From the NCBI RefSeq assembly GCF_000473225.1, contig NZ_KI421509.1, positions 3,652,834 through 3,716,833 of the forward strand: 64,000 nucleotides of DNA, read 5' to 3'. The translations under genes and the position numbers were made by a program. The notes below the pieces were generated by a model. It had not been told where the DNA came from. It did no database searches and saw only the letters and a list, made by a program, of their open reading frames with translations. Source of the DNA: Sedimentitalea nanhaiensis DSM 24252. GTDB lineage: Bacteria; Pseudomonadota; Alphaproteobacteria; Rhodobacterales; Rhodobacteraceae. Within the stretch, counting starts at the first letter, position 1. Each line of letters begins with the position of its first letter. Below, piece after piece: positions 17,810-25,894 of the stretch.

Positions 17810-18742
17810 ATGACAAACAGTACCTTGAATTTTGAGCCGGACAGACGCCACTTCCTGGCACTGGGTATGGGTGCAGCCGCAGTGCTCGTATTGCCCGGCG
17901 CGGTGCGCGCGGCCGACCGGGCGGCCGATATTCGAACGCTCGCCTTCGACGGCGACACGCTGCTGATCGCAGGCGCAACACTGAGGGCCAGCCTCGACGG
18001 CGGTCGCAGCTGGCAAGAGAGACCGACACCTTCCCCGGTCTCCTCGATCGCCACGCATCCTGCGCGTCCCGGACGTCTCCTTGCCGGACTGGCGCGGGGA
18101 GGGGTGGCCGTGTCCGGCGATGGCGGATCGTCATGGACTACCCGAAGCGACGGGCTTGCCTCCGGTGAGGTCACGGCGCTGGCTGTGGCCGCCGGAAACC
18201 CCGACATGATCTATGCCGCGATCCGCGGCGACGGCCTCTGGAAGAGCGAGGATGCAGGCGCAACCTGGGCCCTGGCCATGGACCGGCCCTGGCTCGACGC
18301 GGCCGAGCGCGACCCGCTGACGCTGGTATCGGTCGATCTCGATACCGGAATGGGCGGCATATGGATCTATGCGGGAACCGAGAAGGGCCTGACCCGCGTT
18401 CCGGACTGTTTCTGCCGCTGGCAGGACGTTCAGCCGGGCAATGCGATGGACGCTCTGGCGGCGGGCGACGCACCGCCTGCCGAGGCACCCCTGCCGGCGG
18501 ACGAACCGGTCCTGTCGCTGGCCAGTGCCCTGACGGCACCGTCTAAGCTTTACGCGGCACTGCCCTCGGGGGTCTGGGCGTCGCAGGACGGCGGCGTGGT
18601 CTGGACGCACAAGGCAGAAGGGCAGGGGAGGGCCATCGCGCTTCACCCAAGGGACGAAAATCACGTGGCCGCCATACTTAACGGCGCTCTGAAACTCAGC
18701 CGCGATGGCGGCGCAACCTGGATCGCGCTCGCGATCGCATGA
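17810..18742 (+). CDS. Tat-exported BNR/beta-propeller repeat protein
   Basis: 310 aa. A twin-arginine signal (RRHFLALGMGAAAV) ends near AVRA, residue about 34. The mature part has repeated sialidase/BNR-like Asp-box motifs (SLDGGRSW, SGDGGSSW, SEDAGATW, SQDGGVVW, SRDGGATW), diagnostic of a beta-propeller. No enzymatic residues are evident. It overlaps nothing upstream and lies between the multicopper oxidase and a DUF411 protein, suggesting a periplasmic scaffold or copper-linked partner. RBS GGAGGAGG lies upstream. Confidence 0.8.
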   Translation: MTNSTLNFEPDRRHFLALGMGAAAVLVLPGAVRAADRAADIRTLAFDGDTLLIAGATLRASLDGGRSWQERPTPSPVSSIATHPARPGRLLAGLARGGVAVSGDGGSSWTTRSDGLASGEVTALAVAAGNPDMIYAAIRGDGLWKSEDAGATWALAMDRPWLDAAERDPLTLVSVDLDTGMGGIWIYAGTEKGLTRVPDCFCRWQDVQPGNAMDALAAGDAPPAEAPLPADEPVLSLASALTAPSKLYAALPSGVWASQDGGVVWTHKAEGQGRAIALHPRDENHVAAILNGALKLSRDGGATWIALAIA

Positions 18743-18753
18743 TGGAGAACCCC

Positions 18754-19251
18754 ATGAACAGAAGAATTTTCCTGGCTTCGCTTGCTGCACTTGGCGTCGG
18801 CGGAACCTTCACTTTCACGACGCTGACTTCGGCACAAAGCACCGATGATGCGACCGGTCACGCAAGTACCGATGTGTCAGACGGAACGAAGCAGATCACC
18901 ATCTGGCGCGACCCGGGCTGCGGCTGCTGTGACACCTACGCCGATTACCTGGAAGAGAACGGTTATACGGTAACACGCATCGACGATCGGGAATTCGACA
19001 AGCGCTCGATCGAAGTCGGCGTTCCCGAACAGGGGCTCGGCTGTCATCTGGCCGAGATCGAAGGCTATTTTGTCAGTGGACTGGTGCCCTCGGAGATCCT
19101 GGAAAGGCTGGTCGCGGAGAAGCCCGACATCACCGGCATTACTTTGCCGGGCATGCCTGCGAACGCACCGGGCATGGCAAGAGTAAAGACCGGTACGCTC
19201 AAGACCTACGCCTTCGGCGAGGGCGGGATCGCCGTTTACTCCGATGAGTAA
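18754..19251 (+). CDS. DUF411 family metal-binding periplasmic protein
   Basis: DUF411 proteins are small periplasmic proteins linked to copper and other metal resistance. Signal peptide to about residue 28, then the motif DPGCGCCDTYADYLEENG with the CGCC cysteines, and GCHLAEIEGYFVSGLVP later. 165 aa. The start at 18754 has GGAG 6 nt upstream; an ATG at 18739 overlapping the preceding stop is also open. A second DUF411 gene lies at 47315. Confidence 0.88.
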   Translation: MNRRIFLASLAALGVGGTFTFTTLTSAQSTDDATGHASTDVSDGTKQITIWRDPGCGCCDTYADYLEENGYTVTRIDDREFDKRSIEVGVPEQGLGCHLAEIEGYFVSGLVPSEILERLVAEKPDITGITLPGMPANAPGMARVKTGTLKTYAFGEGGIAVYSDE

Positions 19252-19255
19252 CTGC

Positions 19256-19384
19256 ATGGACATGATGAACGGCCCGATGATGGGTGTGATGATGTTCGGT
19301 GGAGGGCTATTGCTCCTGCTCGTCGCTGCGTTTCTGGTGCTCAGCCTCGTCGCACTCGTGAAATACCTCAGGAGTGCGACATGA
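19256..19384 (+). CDS. Met-rich single-pass microprotein (42 aa), paralogue of 12619
   Basis: MDMMNGPMMGVMMFGGG precedes a leucine-rich membrane helix and the tail ALVKYLRSAT. The ALVKYLR tail is identical to that of the 39-aa protein at 12619. It starts four bases after the DUF411 stop, and its TGA overlaps the ATG of the cytochrome gene (ATGA), so it is translationally coupled. The Met-rich head suggests copper contact. Too short for usual gene callers. Confidence 0.7.
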   Translation: MDMMNGPMMGVMMFGGGLLLLLVAAFLVLSLVALVKYLRSAT

Positions 19385-19866
19385 GGCGGGCCGCAACAAT
19401 CGGTGCCGCCATCGTCGCACTATCCGCGATCGGCTTTGCCGTCCTCGCGCAGTCGGAAACTGACGAGGATTTGGTGGAAGGGCTTTCCTTCCTCGGCGAA
19501 CCCGTGACTGTAGCCGACATCTCAGCAGGGCAGGCGCTCTATGCGGAGAATTGCGCATCCTGTCACGGTGCCGAACTGGAGGGGCAGCCCGATTGGCGGC
19601 GGCGTCTAGACAATGGGCGCATGCCCGCTCCGCCACATGACGAAACCGGCCATACCTGGCACCATTCGGACTGGAACCTCTTTATCGTAACCAAGGGCGG
19701 CGTCGGTGCCGTCGTGCCCGGTTATGAAAGCGACATGCCGGCGTTTGAAGGCATCCTGACCGACGACGAGATTGCCGATGTTCTCTCTTACATCAAAAGC
19801 ACCTGGCCGGATCGACAGCGCAAATTCCAGGCGGAAGTCTCTGTCAACGACAAGGGTGATTTATGA
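19381..19866 (+). CDS. c-type cytochrome
   Basis: Exported monoheme cytochrome c of 161 aa. Signal peptide to about residue 23, heme motif CASCH (about residues 58-62), and the axial Met in ESDMPAFEG near residue 121. Coupled to the Met-rich microprotein by an ATGA overlap, and its own stop overlaps the start of the thioredoxin-like gene. It probably passes electrons between the copper oxidation system and the respiratory chain. Confidence 0.9.
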   Translation: MRRAATIGAAIVALSAIGFAVLAQSETDEDLVEGLSFLGEPVTVADISAGQALYAENCASCHGAELEGQPDWRRRLDNGRMPAPPHDETGHTWHHSDWNLFIVTKGGVGAVVPGYESDMPAFEGILTDDEIADVLSYIKSTWPDRQRKFQAEVSVNDKGDL

Positions 19867-20432
19867 GCGCGGTCGAGGCCAATCGCCGTAAGGGTCGGCT
19901 TGTCACCGTGCTGCCAGTTGCGATCTTCGCCCTCATCGGCGCAGGTTTTTATTGGGGCCTGTTCAATGGCAACGACACTCTTCCTTCCCCACTTGTTGGC
20001 AAGGCGGTGCCTGAGTTCGACTTGCCGCCGATAGAGGGACGAACCGACGGTCTGTCGACCGCCGACCTCAAAGGGCAGGTGTCTATCGTGAACGTCTGGG
20101 CATCCTGGTGCGTGCCGTGCCGGGTAGAGATGCCGTTGCTGAACGAACTGGCGGCGCAGGGTGAAGTCCCGATCTTCGGCATAAACTACAAGGACCGTCC
20201 CGAAGAGGCATTGGGCTTTCTCGATGAGCTTGGTGACCCTTACACCCGCATCGGCGCCGACCGGAACGGGCGCGTGTCCATCGATTGGGGCGTCTACGGC
20301 TTGCCCGAGACCTTCGTGATCGATGCCGAGGGCCGGATTGCCTACAAGCATATCGGCCCCTTCAACCGCAACTCTCTGGAGGAAAACATCCTTCCCGTGG
20401 TGCGGCGTCTTCAGGAAGGAGCGGGATCATGA
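19863..20432 (+). CDS. DsbE/CcmG-type thiol:disulfide oxidoreductase
   Basis: Membrane-anchored periplasmic thioredoxin, one span at about residues 15-33. Active site WASWCVPCRVEMP near residue 80, and the CcmG-like GVYGLPETFVIDAEG cis-Pro loop. CcmG-type proteins reduce apocytochrome c heme-binding cysteines. Length 189 aa. A second copy lies in the ccm cluster at 54531. Overlaps the next gene by an ATGA. Confidence 0.9.
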   Translation: MSAVEANRRKGRLVTVLPVAIFALIGAGFYWGLFNGNDTLPSPLVGKAVPEFDLPPIEGRTDGLSTADLKGQVSIVNVWASWCVPCRVEMPLLNELAAQGEVPIFGINYKDRPEEALGFLDELGDPYTRIGADRNGRVSIDWGVYGLPETFVIDAEGRIAYKHIGPFNRNSLEENILPVVRRLQEGAGS

Positions 20433-20953
20433 AACGACGTGAATTGTTGACTGGCATGGCGGCGATTGGCGTCGCAAGGCCGGTTCAAGCTAGACCATTG
20501 ATGCCGCTTCACGAAAAGCCGCGAGAGATGTTGTCGCCGCCCTTCGTGGACGGGGCGGGGCGCGATCTGACGCTGGCGGATTTCCGGGGCAGGGTGGTCC
20601 TACTGAACATCTGGGCAACCTGGTGTGTTCCCTGTCGTGAAGAGATGCCAACGCTCGACGCTTTGCAGGAAAAGCTGGGCGGGGACGATTTCCATGTCCT
20701 GCCACTGTCCATCGACCGCGCGGGAATGAAGGTGGTGCGCCGCTTCTACGAGGAAATCGGCATTCGCCATCTGGGAATGTACCTCGCCGACAGCACAAGG
20801 GCGATGCTGGCATTCGGTGTACTGGGCCTTCCCACCACGATCTTGATCGATCGCAACGGTTTCGAGCGCGGACGACTTGTGGGGCCGGCCGAATGGGACA
20901 GCCATGAAGTCATGGCCCAAATCCAGACCATCATCAACGAAAGGAGTGAATAG
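20429..20953 (+). CDS. TlpA-family thioredoxin
   Basis: Exported thioredoxin-like reductant, 174 aa. The N-terminus has a short RRELLTGMAAIG export segment. Active site WATWCVPCREEMP near residue 70 and a cis-Pro loop GLPTTILIDRNG. Translationally coupled to the preceding CcmG-like gene. Such proteins keep periplasmic cysteines or copper chaperones reduced. The exact partner is unknown; SCO or PCuAC downstream are candidates. Confidence 0.88.
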   Translation: MKRRELLTGMAAIGVARPVQARPLMPLHEKPREMLSPPFVDGAGRDLTLADFRGRVVLLNIWATWCVPCREEMPTLDALQEKLGGDDFHVLPLSIDRAGMKVVRRFYEEIGIRHLGMYLADSTRAMLAFGVLGLPTTILIDRNGFERGRLVGPAEWDSHEVMAQIQTIINERSE

Positions 20954-20956
20954 CCA

Positions 20957-21229
20957 ATGTCCGAAACATCACCTTACACCGAAACGCCGGAGGCACGTCC
21001 GTGGCGGCCGCAATTGGGACGGCGAAGTCTGATTCTTGCGTCAATGGCGATCATTGGCGCCGGGCTTTACTTGAATTGGGGCTGGGTGACGGCCATCGGA
21101 GCCGCGCCGCTGATCCTGGCCGTGGCACCCTGCGCCGTGATGTGCGGGCTTGGCGTCTGCGTGATGTGCAAATCCAACTCATGCGAAAAAAGTAACTCGG
21201 CCGCAGAGCCGAGCTTGTCGAGGGACTGA
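20957..21229 (+). CDS. small Cys-rich membrane protein
   Basis: 90 aa, two hydrophobic segments (about residues 25-42 and 45-60), and a C-terminal cluster CAVMCGLGVCVMCKSNSC with five cysteines. Starts three bases after the TlpA-like gene. The Cys cluster suggests soft-metal binding at the membrane. No known family recognised. Confidence 0.6.
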   Translation: MSETSPYTETPEARPWRPQLGRRSLILASMAIIGAGLYLNWGWVTAIGAAPLILAVAPCAVMCGLGVCVMCKSNSCEKSNSAAEPSLSRD

Positions 21230-21266
21230 ACCCGAAAAGCTCTAGAAAACCTGAAGGAGAAACTTA

Positions 21267-21548
21267 ATGACACTTTTCAAGAACCTGAGCATGGCGACTG
21301 CCGTGTCCACACTTTTGGCCACCGGCGTGGTTGCCCAGGACAACACCGGTTTGTCCGGCCAGATGATGGACGGTGAGAGCGGCATGGCCGGCAACATGAT
21401 GAACGGCGATATGTCCGGCATGGACGGCATGATGCCCATGATGAAGATGATGCAGAAAATGGGCCCGATGATGGAGGCCTGCACCGAGATGATGGAGGCA
21501 ATGAACAACTCCAAGAATGAAACCGCCCCTTCGACCGACAAGGGCTGA
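21267..21548 (+). CDS. exported Met-rich protein
   Basis: 93 aa with signal peptide (about residues 1-23, after VVA) and a mature part that is nearly one third methionine (MMPMMKMMQKMGPMM). One Cys (about residue 72). Such proteins are typical periplasmic Cu(I) sponges. AAGGAG precedes the start, so it may be expressed strongly. Followed by a strong hairpin at 21557. Confidence 0.7.
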   Translation: MTLFKNLSMATAVSTLLATGVVAQDNTGLSGQMMDGESGMAGNMMNGDMSGMDGMMPMMKMMQKMGPMMEACTEMMEAMNNSKNETAPSTDKG

Positions 21549-21556
21549 ACAGCCAT

Positions 21557-21580
21557 CGCCGGGGGCTGATGCCCCCGGCG
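21557..21580 (+). other. stem-loop after the Met-rich gene
   Basis: Perfect 10-bp arms CGCCGGGGGC and GCCCCCGGCG around a TGAT loop. No T-run follows. It may protect the upstream mRNA 3' end or reduce transcription into the dsbA-like gene at 21601. Confidence 0.55.
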
Positions 21581-21600
21581 AGAAGGCGCGGAAAATCGAG

Positions 21601-22356
21601 ATGACATTCAAAACTACCCACCAAATGCTTGGAGTTTTGCTTTGGGCGCTGATCTCTGCGCCCACGACGTCGCTGGCCCAGCAATCGACGCCGCTCGACC
21701 AGGTTGAGCAAGAGGCCATCAAAGCCTTGATCCTGCAAACGATCCGCGAGAACCCGGAAGTTCTAGTGGATACGCTCTTGGCCTTCGAGGAAGAGGCTCA
21801 GGCACAAGCCGAGGCCGAACAACATGCTGCTATTGCGCGCGTGGGTGACCTCCTGCTTGCGGACGGAAACACCGGCGTGATGGGCAATCCTGAGGGCGAC
21901 ATCGTGCTTGTCGAATTCTTCGACTACAACTGCCCCTATTGCCGACGCGCGGCCCCGGTCCTTTTCGAATTGATAGAGGAGAACCCGGACTTGCGCATCA
22001 TCATGCGGGAATGGCCAATTCTCGGACCCGACTCCGAACTGGCGGCTCGAGCGTCGCTGGCGGCGATAAAACAGAACAAGTTCGAAGCATTTCACGAGGC
22101 GCTGATGGCACATCCGCGCGCCAATACCGTCTTTATAAGAAGGGCCGCTGAGCAGGCGGGGCTGGACTACGACCAGTTGCAGGCAGACATGGACGCGCCT
22201 GAAGTCGATGCCCATATCGCAAAGTCTCACGATCTCGCACGGCAGCTTGGAATATCCGGCACGCCGACGTTTCTGATCGGGGAAACACTTCTTCCTGGAT
22301 TGTTGGAAAAGGCCGATCTTCAGGCGCTGATTTCGGAGGCCGAAGATGTCGATTGA
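21601..22356 (+). CDS. DsbA-family (Com1/ScsC-like) protein
   Basis: Periplasmic thioredoxin-fold protein, 251 aa. Signal peptide to about residue 26, a helical N-terminal extension (about 27-85) typical of ScsC/Com1-like proteins, active site FFDYNCPYCRRAAP near residue 112, and cis-Pro loop GISGTPTFLIG. Oxidises or isomerises disulfides, with roles in copper tolerance known for ScsC. The SCO gene overlaps its end by 11 bp. A different DsbA-like protein is at 50269. Confidence 0.88.
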   Translation: MTFKTTHQMLGVLLWALISAPTTSLAQQSTPLDQVEQEAIKALILQTIRENPEVLVDTLLAFEEEAQAQAEAEQHAAIARVGDLLLADGNTGVMGNPEGDIVLVEFFDYNCPYCRRAAPVLFELIEENPDLRIIMREWPILGPDSELAARASLAAIKQNKFEAFHEALMAHPRANTVFIRRAAEQAGLDYDQLQADMDAPEVDAHIAKSHDLARQLGISGTPTFLIGETLLPGLLEKADLQALISEAEDVD

Positions 22357-22987
22357 ACCCGGTGAAACCCCTCCGAAATCGCGGCTCCTGAGATCCATAT
22401 TGTGGAGCACGATAGCTGTTGCGCTCGCTGGGCTAGCGATCTTTTGGGCTTTGGATAACTATCTTGGCAACCGATCGAAGGCCGTCCGCTATTCGGGTGA
22501 GGCGGATATTCGATCCGAATTTTCACTGATAGATCACACCGGACAAGAGGTGACACAGGCTGACTACGCCGACCGCTGGCAGCTTGTTTTCTTCGGTTTC
22601 ACCAACTGCCCCGATGTTTGCCCGACGACACTGGCATATATGGCCAGCGTGCTGGACCTGCTCGGCAAAGATGCGGACCAGGTGGCGCCGATCTTCATCA
22701 CGGTCGATCCGGAACGCGACACAGTGCCGGTCATGGCGGAATATGTATCAGTCTTTCATCCGAGCCTGATCGGCCTGACCGGAACCGAAGCGCAGGTTGC
22801 CGAGGCCACCAGAAATTTCCGCACATGGTACGAGCGGACCGAGGACGACAGCGCGCCGGACGGTTATTTCATGGCGCATGCCGGGCACATATACCTCATG
22901 CGGCCCGGTGGCGAATTTGAGGCGGTCTATCAGGAAGGCGGCCAACCGCCCGAGGCGCTGGCGCAGGAAATCCGCAAAAAGCTATAA
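22346..22987 (+). CDS. SCO1/SenC copper chaperone
   Basis: Membrane-anchored thioredoxin-fold copper chaperone for cytochrome oxidase CuA assembly. One span at about residues 15-36; copper site CPDVCP near residue 90, and the conserved His in MAHAGHIYLM (about residue 177). 213 aa. First of three full SCO proteins in the window (others at 49147 and 51353) plus a divergent one at 23445. Confidence 0.92.
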   Translation: MSIEPGETPPKSRLLRSILWSTIAVALAGLAIFWALDNYLGNRSKAVRYSGEADIRSEFSLIDHTGQEVTQADYADRWQLVFFGFTNCPDVCPTTLAYMASVLDLLGKDADQVAPIFITVDPERDTVPVMAEYVSVFHPSLIGLTGTEAQVAEATRNFRTWYERTEDDSAPDGYFMAHAGHIYLMRPGGEFEAVYQEGGQPPEALAQEIRKKL

Positions 22988-23004
22988 ACAATGGAACTTG
23001 CCAA

Positions 23005-23439
23005 ATGAAAATTACGACACTTGCAACCGCGCTAACTCTCTGGCCATTTTTCGCATCGGCCGATGTAACGATATCGGACGGTTGGGCCCGCGCGAGCATC
23101 CTCGCCTCGCGTCCGGCTGCGGCCTATCTCACGCTCACGAGCAATCAAAGTGATCAACTGGTCGCAATCACGACGCCGATCGCTGGAAACGTCACCATTC
23201 ACGCCGTCGAGACCGGCGGCGATGATGTTAGCCGAATGGTTGAGGTCGTCGCCTTGGACCTGCCCTCCGGAGAACCAGTGACCCTCGCGCCCGGCAGCAT
23301 GCATCTGATGCTGATGGGCCTGTCGGAAAAACTCGAAGAAGGCACCGATTTGCCATTGATCCTGACATTCGCATCGGGTGCCCGAATGGAAATCAGCGTC
23401 CCGGTTCTCGGGCCGGGCGCAATGGGACCGCAGGAGTAA
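23005..23439 (+). CDS. periplasmic copper chaperone PCu(A)C
   Basis: Delivers Cu(I) to SCO or the oxidase. Signal peptide to about residue 19; Met/His copper ligands fit H-X10-M-X20ish-HXM, with HAVETGGDDVSRMVEV and MHLMLM visible. 144 aa, family length. Lies between two SCO-like genes, in keeping with its role. A second copy is at 49773. Confidence 0.9.
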   Translation: MKITTLATALTLWPFFASADVTISDGWARASILASRPAAAYLTLTSNQSDQLVAITTPIAGNVTIHAVETGGDDVSRMVEVVALDLPSGEPVTLAPGSMHLMLMGLSEKLEEGTDLPLILTFASGARMEISVPVLGPGAMGPQE

Positions 23440-23444
23440 CAGTC

Positions 23445-24002
23445 ATGAAAAACATACTCCTGCTGATAGCCCTCGTCGCGGGCCGCCCGGCCTACGCAGA
23501 TCATCCTGGCGACCGTCTTGACGAGGTGATGGCACAAAAAGAACCTGCTTTCACTGCCGTTGACCTCAACGAATTGCCGACGTTGAATCTGGTCGACGCT
23601 GACGGAAAACCGTTGGACTTGGAAAGCCTCTCCGATCAGGTCGTCGTTCTTAGTTTCGTCCCGTCCAACTGCGGGTTGCCCTGTGCTGATCAGCAGGCAC
23701 TTCTTGAAAAGGTGAGGGGCGGAGTGAATGCATCTCCCATGCTGGACATGGTGACCTTCCTTGTGGTGACCGACGCCAGTGATCCGGTTCCCGGACCGAT
23801 TGCCGAGAACGTGGTCATTGCTCGCGCAGAAGAGCCGATGGAGAATCTGATCGATCAGTATCGCGCGATTGTGCCAGATCCCGAGGCTCCGCTTGTGCAT
23901 GTTATCGCGCGCGGCAACCGCCATTCCGGGGTCTTTGCGGGTTCCGCTTTCCGGCACATCAACATGATCCTGTACGTCAACGGCCTGACAAACGCACATT
24001 AA
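23445..24002 (+). CDS. divergent SCO-like thioredoxin-fold protein
   Basis: 185 aa, signal peptide to about residue 18. The motif SNCGLPCADQ keeps the SCO spacing C-X3-C but lacks the usual CPxxCP prolines, and the C-terminal His is in NRHSGVFAG or FRHIN. Belongs to the SCO/thioredoxin-like superfamily; redox rather than copper transfer is possible. Starts 6 bp after the PCuAC gene. Confidence 0.75.
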   Translation: MKNILLLIALVAGRPAYADHPGDRLDEVMAQKEPAFTAVDLNELPTLNLVDADGKPLDLESLSDQVVVLSFVPSNCGLPCADQQALLEKVRGGVNASPMLDMVTFLVVTDASDPVPGPIAENVVIARAEEPMENLIDQYRAIVPDPEAPLVHVIARGNRHSGVFAGSAFRHINMILYVNGLTNAH

Positions 24003-24022
24003 TCGAAGAACGGACCCCCGGC

Positions 24023-24523
24023 ATGACAGCGAATACCGAAACCACTGAGATGAACGACACCGGGTGGCTCTCCGTCATCCGCCGATACATTGTCTATACC
24101 GCTGTCGGTCATCTGATCTGGGAAATGGCACATATTCCGCTCTACACGATCTGGGTCGAAGGCACCTGGGGAGAAATTGTGTTCGCTGTCGTCCACTGCA
24201 CCGGCGGAGATCTGTTAATCGCCATGAGCACGCTCCTGCTCGCCCTGTTTCTTGTCGGGGTGCACGCATGGCCGTCGGAACGCGCAGGGCGCGTCCTGCT
24301 TCTGGCGGTGGCCCTGGGCGTCTCCTACACGATCTTCAGCGAGTGGTTGAACATCGTGATCCGGGCGGCCTGGGCCTATCGCGACATCATGCCGGTGGTC
24401 CCCGTCATCGACGCCGGTCTCACGCCCCTGCTGCAATGGATCATCGTCCCGACCCTGGCATATTGGGCTGCCACAAGAGTGCCCTTGCGCAAGCTATTCA
24501 GGGGTGAACGTGGTTCATGGTAG
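24023..24523 (+). CDS. multi-span membrane protein of unknown function
   Basis: 166 aa with about four membrane segments. A striking run GHLIWEMAHIPLYTIW...VVHCTGGD places three His and one Cys near membrane faces (residues about 28-66), suggesting metal or heme contact. Its end overlaps the ccdA start by 7 bp. I recall no characterised member; the position in a copper/cytochrome assembly block suggests a role there. Confidence 0.7.
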   Translation: MTANTETTEMNDTGWLSVIRRYIVYTAVGHLIWEMAHIPLYTIWVEGTWGEIVFAVVHCTGGDLLIAMSTLLLALFLVGVHAWPSERAGRVLLLAVALGVSYTIFSEWLNIVIRAAWAYRDIMPVVPVIDAGLTPLLQWIIVPTLAYWAATRVPLRKLFRGERGSW

Positions 24524-25251
24524 ATATCTCGCTTCTGGGGCTCACCGCCGCGCTCTTGGCCGGTACGATATCGTTTCTGTCTCCCTGCGTGCTGCCTCTT
24601 GTGCCAGGATATGTCTCTTACGTGGCCGGGCGCACAGCCGCTGAAGGCGGGGCGGCTGCGGCCTCCCCGTCGCGCGCGGTCTGGCTGAGCCTGTGTTTTG
24701 TCCTCGGCTTCTCCACCATTTTCATGGGGCTTGGCGCATCCGCGACAGCATTGGGTCAGGCCCTGCTTCAGTGGCGGTATGAACTCAACCTCGTTGGGGG
24801 CGGCATCATCATTGTCTTCGGGCTTTTCATGATCGGGGCCGCGCGTGTTTCGGTCATGGAACGCGACTTCCGATTCAATCTCAACATCCCCGGGGGCCAA
24901 CCCGCTGCGTCCTATGTCCTCGGGCTTGCCTTCGGTTTCGGCTGGACTCCGTGTATCGGCCCAATTCTTGGCGCGATCCTGACAACCAGCGCGGCCAGCG
25001 CCACGATGGGCGAAGGCGTCATGCTCCTTGCCGTCTATTCCGCTGGCCTCGGGATACCATTTCTGATCGTTGCCGGTTTCACCGATCAGATCGCGGGCCG
25101 GCTCCGCGCCATCGGCCGGGTCGGCCGTCGCCTTCACCAGATTGCGGGCGTCGTCATGATCCTCATGGGCGTGGCGATGATGACGGGACAGTTGAGCGCG
25201 TTGTCGTACTGGATGCTTGATGCGTTTCCGGTTCTTGGACGAATAGGATAA
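24517..25251 (+). CDS. ccdA: CcdA/DsbD-like thiol transporter
   Basis: Inner-membrane protein that moves reducing equivalents from cytoplasmic thioredoxin to periplasmic CcmG/TlpA-type proteins. Six membrane spans, first redox Cys in SFLSPCVLPLVPGYVSY (about residue 25) and second in FGWTPCIGPILG (about residue 146). 244 aa. It would feed the three thioredoxin-like proteins upstream. A second copy with its own metal-type promoter is at 60327. Confidence 0.92.
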   Translation: MVDISLLGLTAALLAGTISFLSPCVLPLVPGYVSYVAGRTAAEGGAAAASPSRAVWLSLCFVLGFSTIFMGLGASATALGQALLQWRYELNLVGGGIIIVFGLFMIGAARVSVMERDFRFNLNIPGGQPAASYVLGLAFGFGWTPCIGPILGAILTTSAASATMGEGVMLLAVYSAGLGIPFLIVAGFTDQIAGRLRAIGRVGRRLHQIAGVVMILMGVAMMTGQLSALSYWMLDAFPVLGRIG

Positions 25252-25257
25252 CAGCTC

Positions 25258-25874
25258 ATGCGGTTCTACGAAAAACACATCCTTCCGGGCCTCACGCATC
25301 TCACCATGGGTCAGGAACAGCTTCTTCCCTACCGAAGGCGCGCAGTCTCAGGTGCGAAGGGGCGCGTGCTGGAGATCGGGATCGGCTCGGGCCTGAACCT
25401 CGCGCTCTACCCCGACGCCGTGGATCAGATCGTCGGTGTGGACCCTTCACCAGAACTCCTTAATCAGGCCGCGGAGGCTTCTCAGGGCTTGACACCGACA
25501 ACGGAGATGATCGAGGGCGTGGCCGAAGCATTGCCGCTGGAAGATCGCAGCGTTGACTGCGTGATTGCTACCTGGACGCTCTGCAGCGTGTCGGAACCGG
25601 AGAAGGTGCTGGCCGAGAGATCCAGCGCGTTCTCAAACCTGACGGCGTCTTCCGCTTCGTCGAGCATGGAACAGCGCCGGAACCCAGCGTCCAGCGTTGG
25701 CAGCGCTGGCTCACGCTTGCCTGGAAACGTTGTGCCGGAAACTGTCACCTTGACCGCCAGACAGACACTCTGGTCGAACAGAACGGCTTCCGCATGGAGC
25801 GGCTCGACACCGGCTACGCGAAAGGTCCGAAACCCTTTGTTTTCATGTATGAGGGGCAAGCTCGCCTTTATTGA
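25258..25874 (+). pseudogene. class I SAM-dependent methyltransferase, frameshifted
   Basis: The N-terminal 120 residues are a normal SAM-binding domain (VLEIGIGSGLNLALY, GVDPSPELL, ATWTLCSVSEPEKVLAE). At 25615-25620 a GAGAGA tract, one GA too long, shifts the frame. Deleting one GA restores EIQRVLKPDGVFRFVEHG and a full protein of 204 aa that ends at TGA 25872-25874. As sequenced it reads a nonsense tail to 25884. The natural protein resembles UbiE/menaquinone-type small methyltransferases. Starts 6 bp after ccdA. Confidence 0.8.
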
Positions 25875-25894
25875 GGCAGCTTAGAAGGAGAACA

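Noticed and set aside
23199..23999. 266-residue minus-strand frame
   Set aside because: Opposite PCuAC and SCO-like genes, which have clear motifs.
24376..25299. 307-residue minus-strand frame
   Set aside because: Opposite ccdA; composition of a shadow frame.
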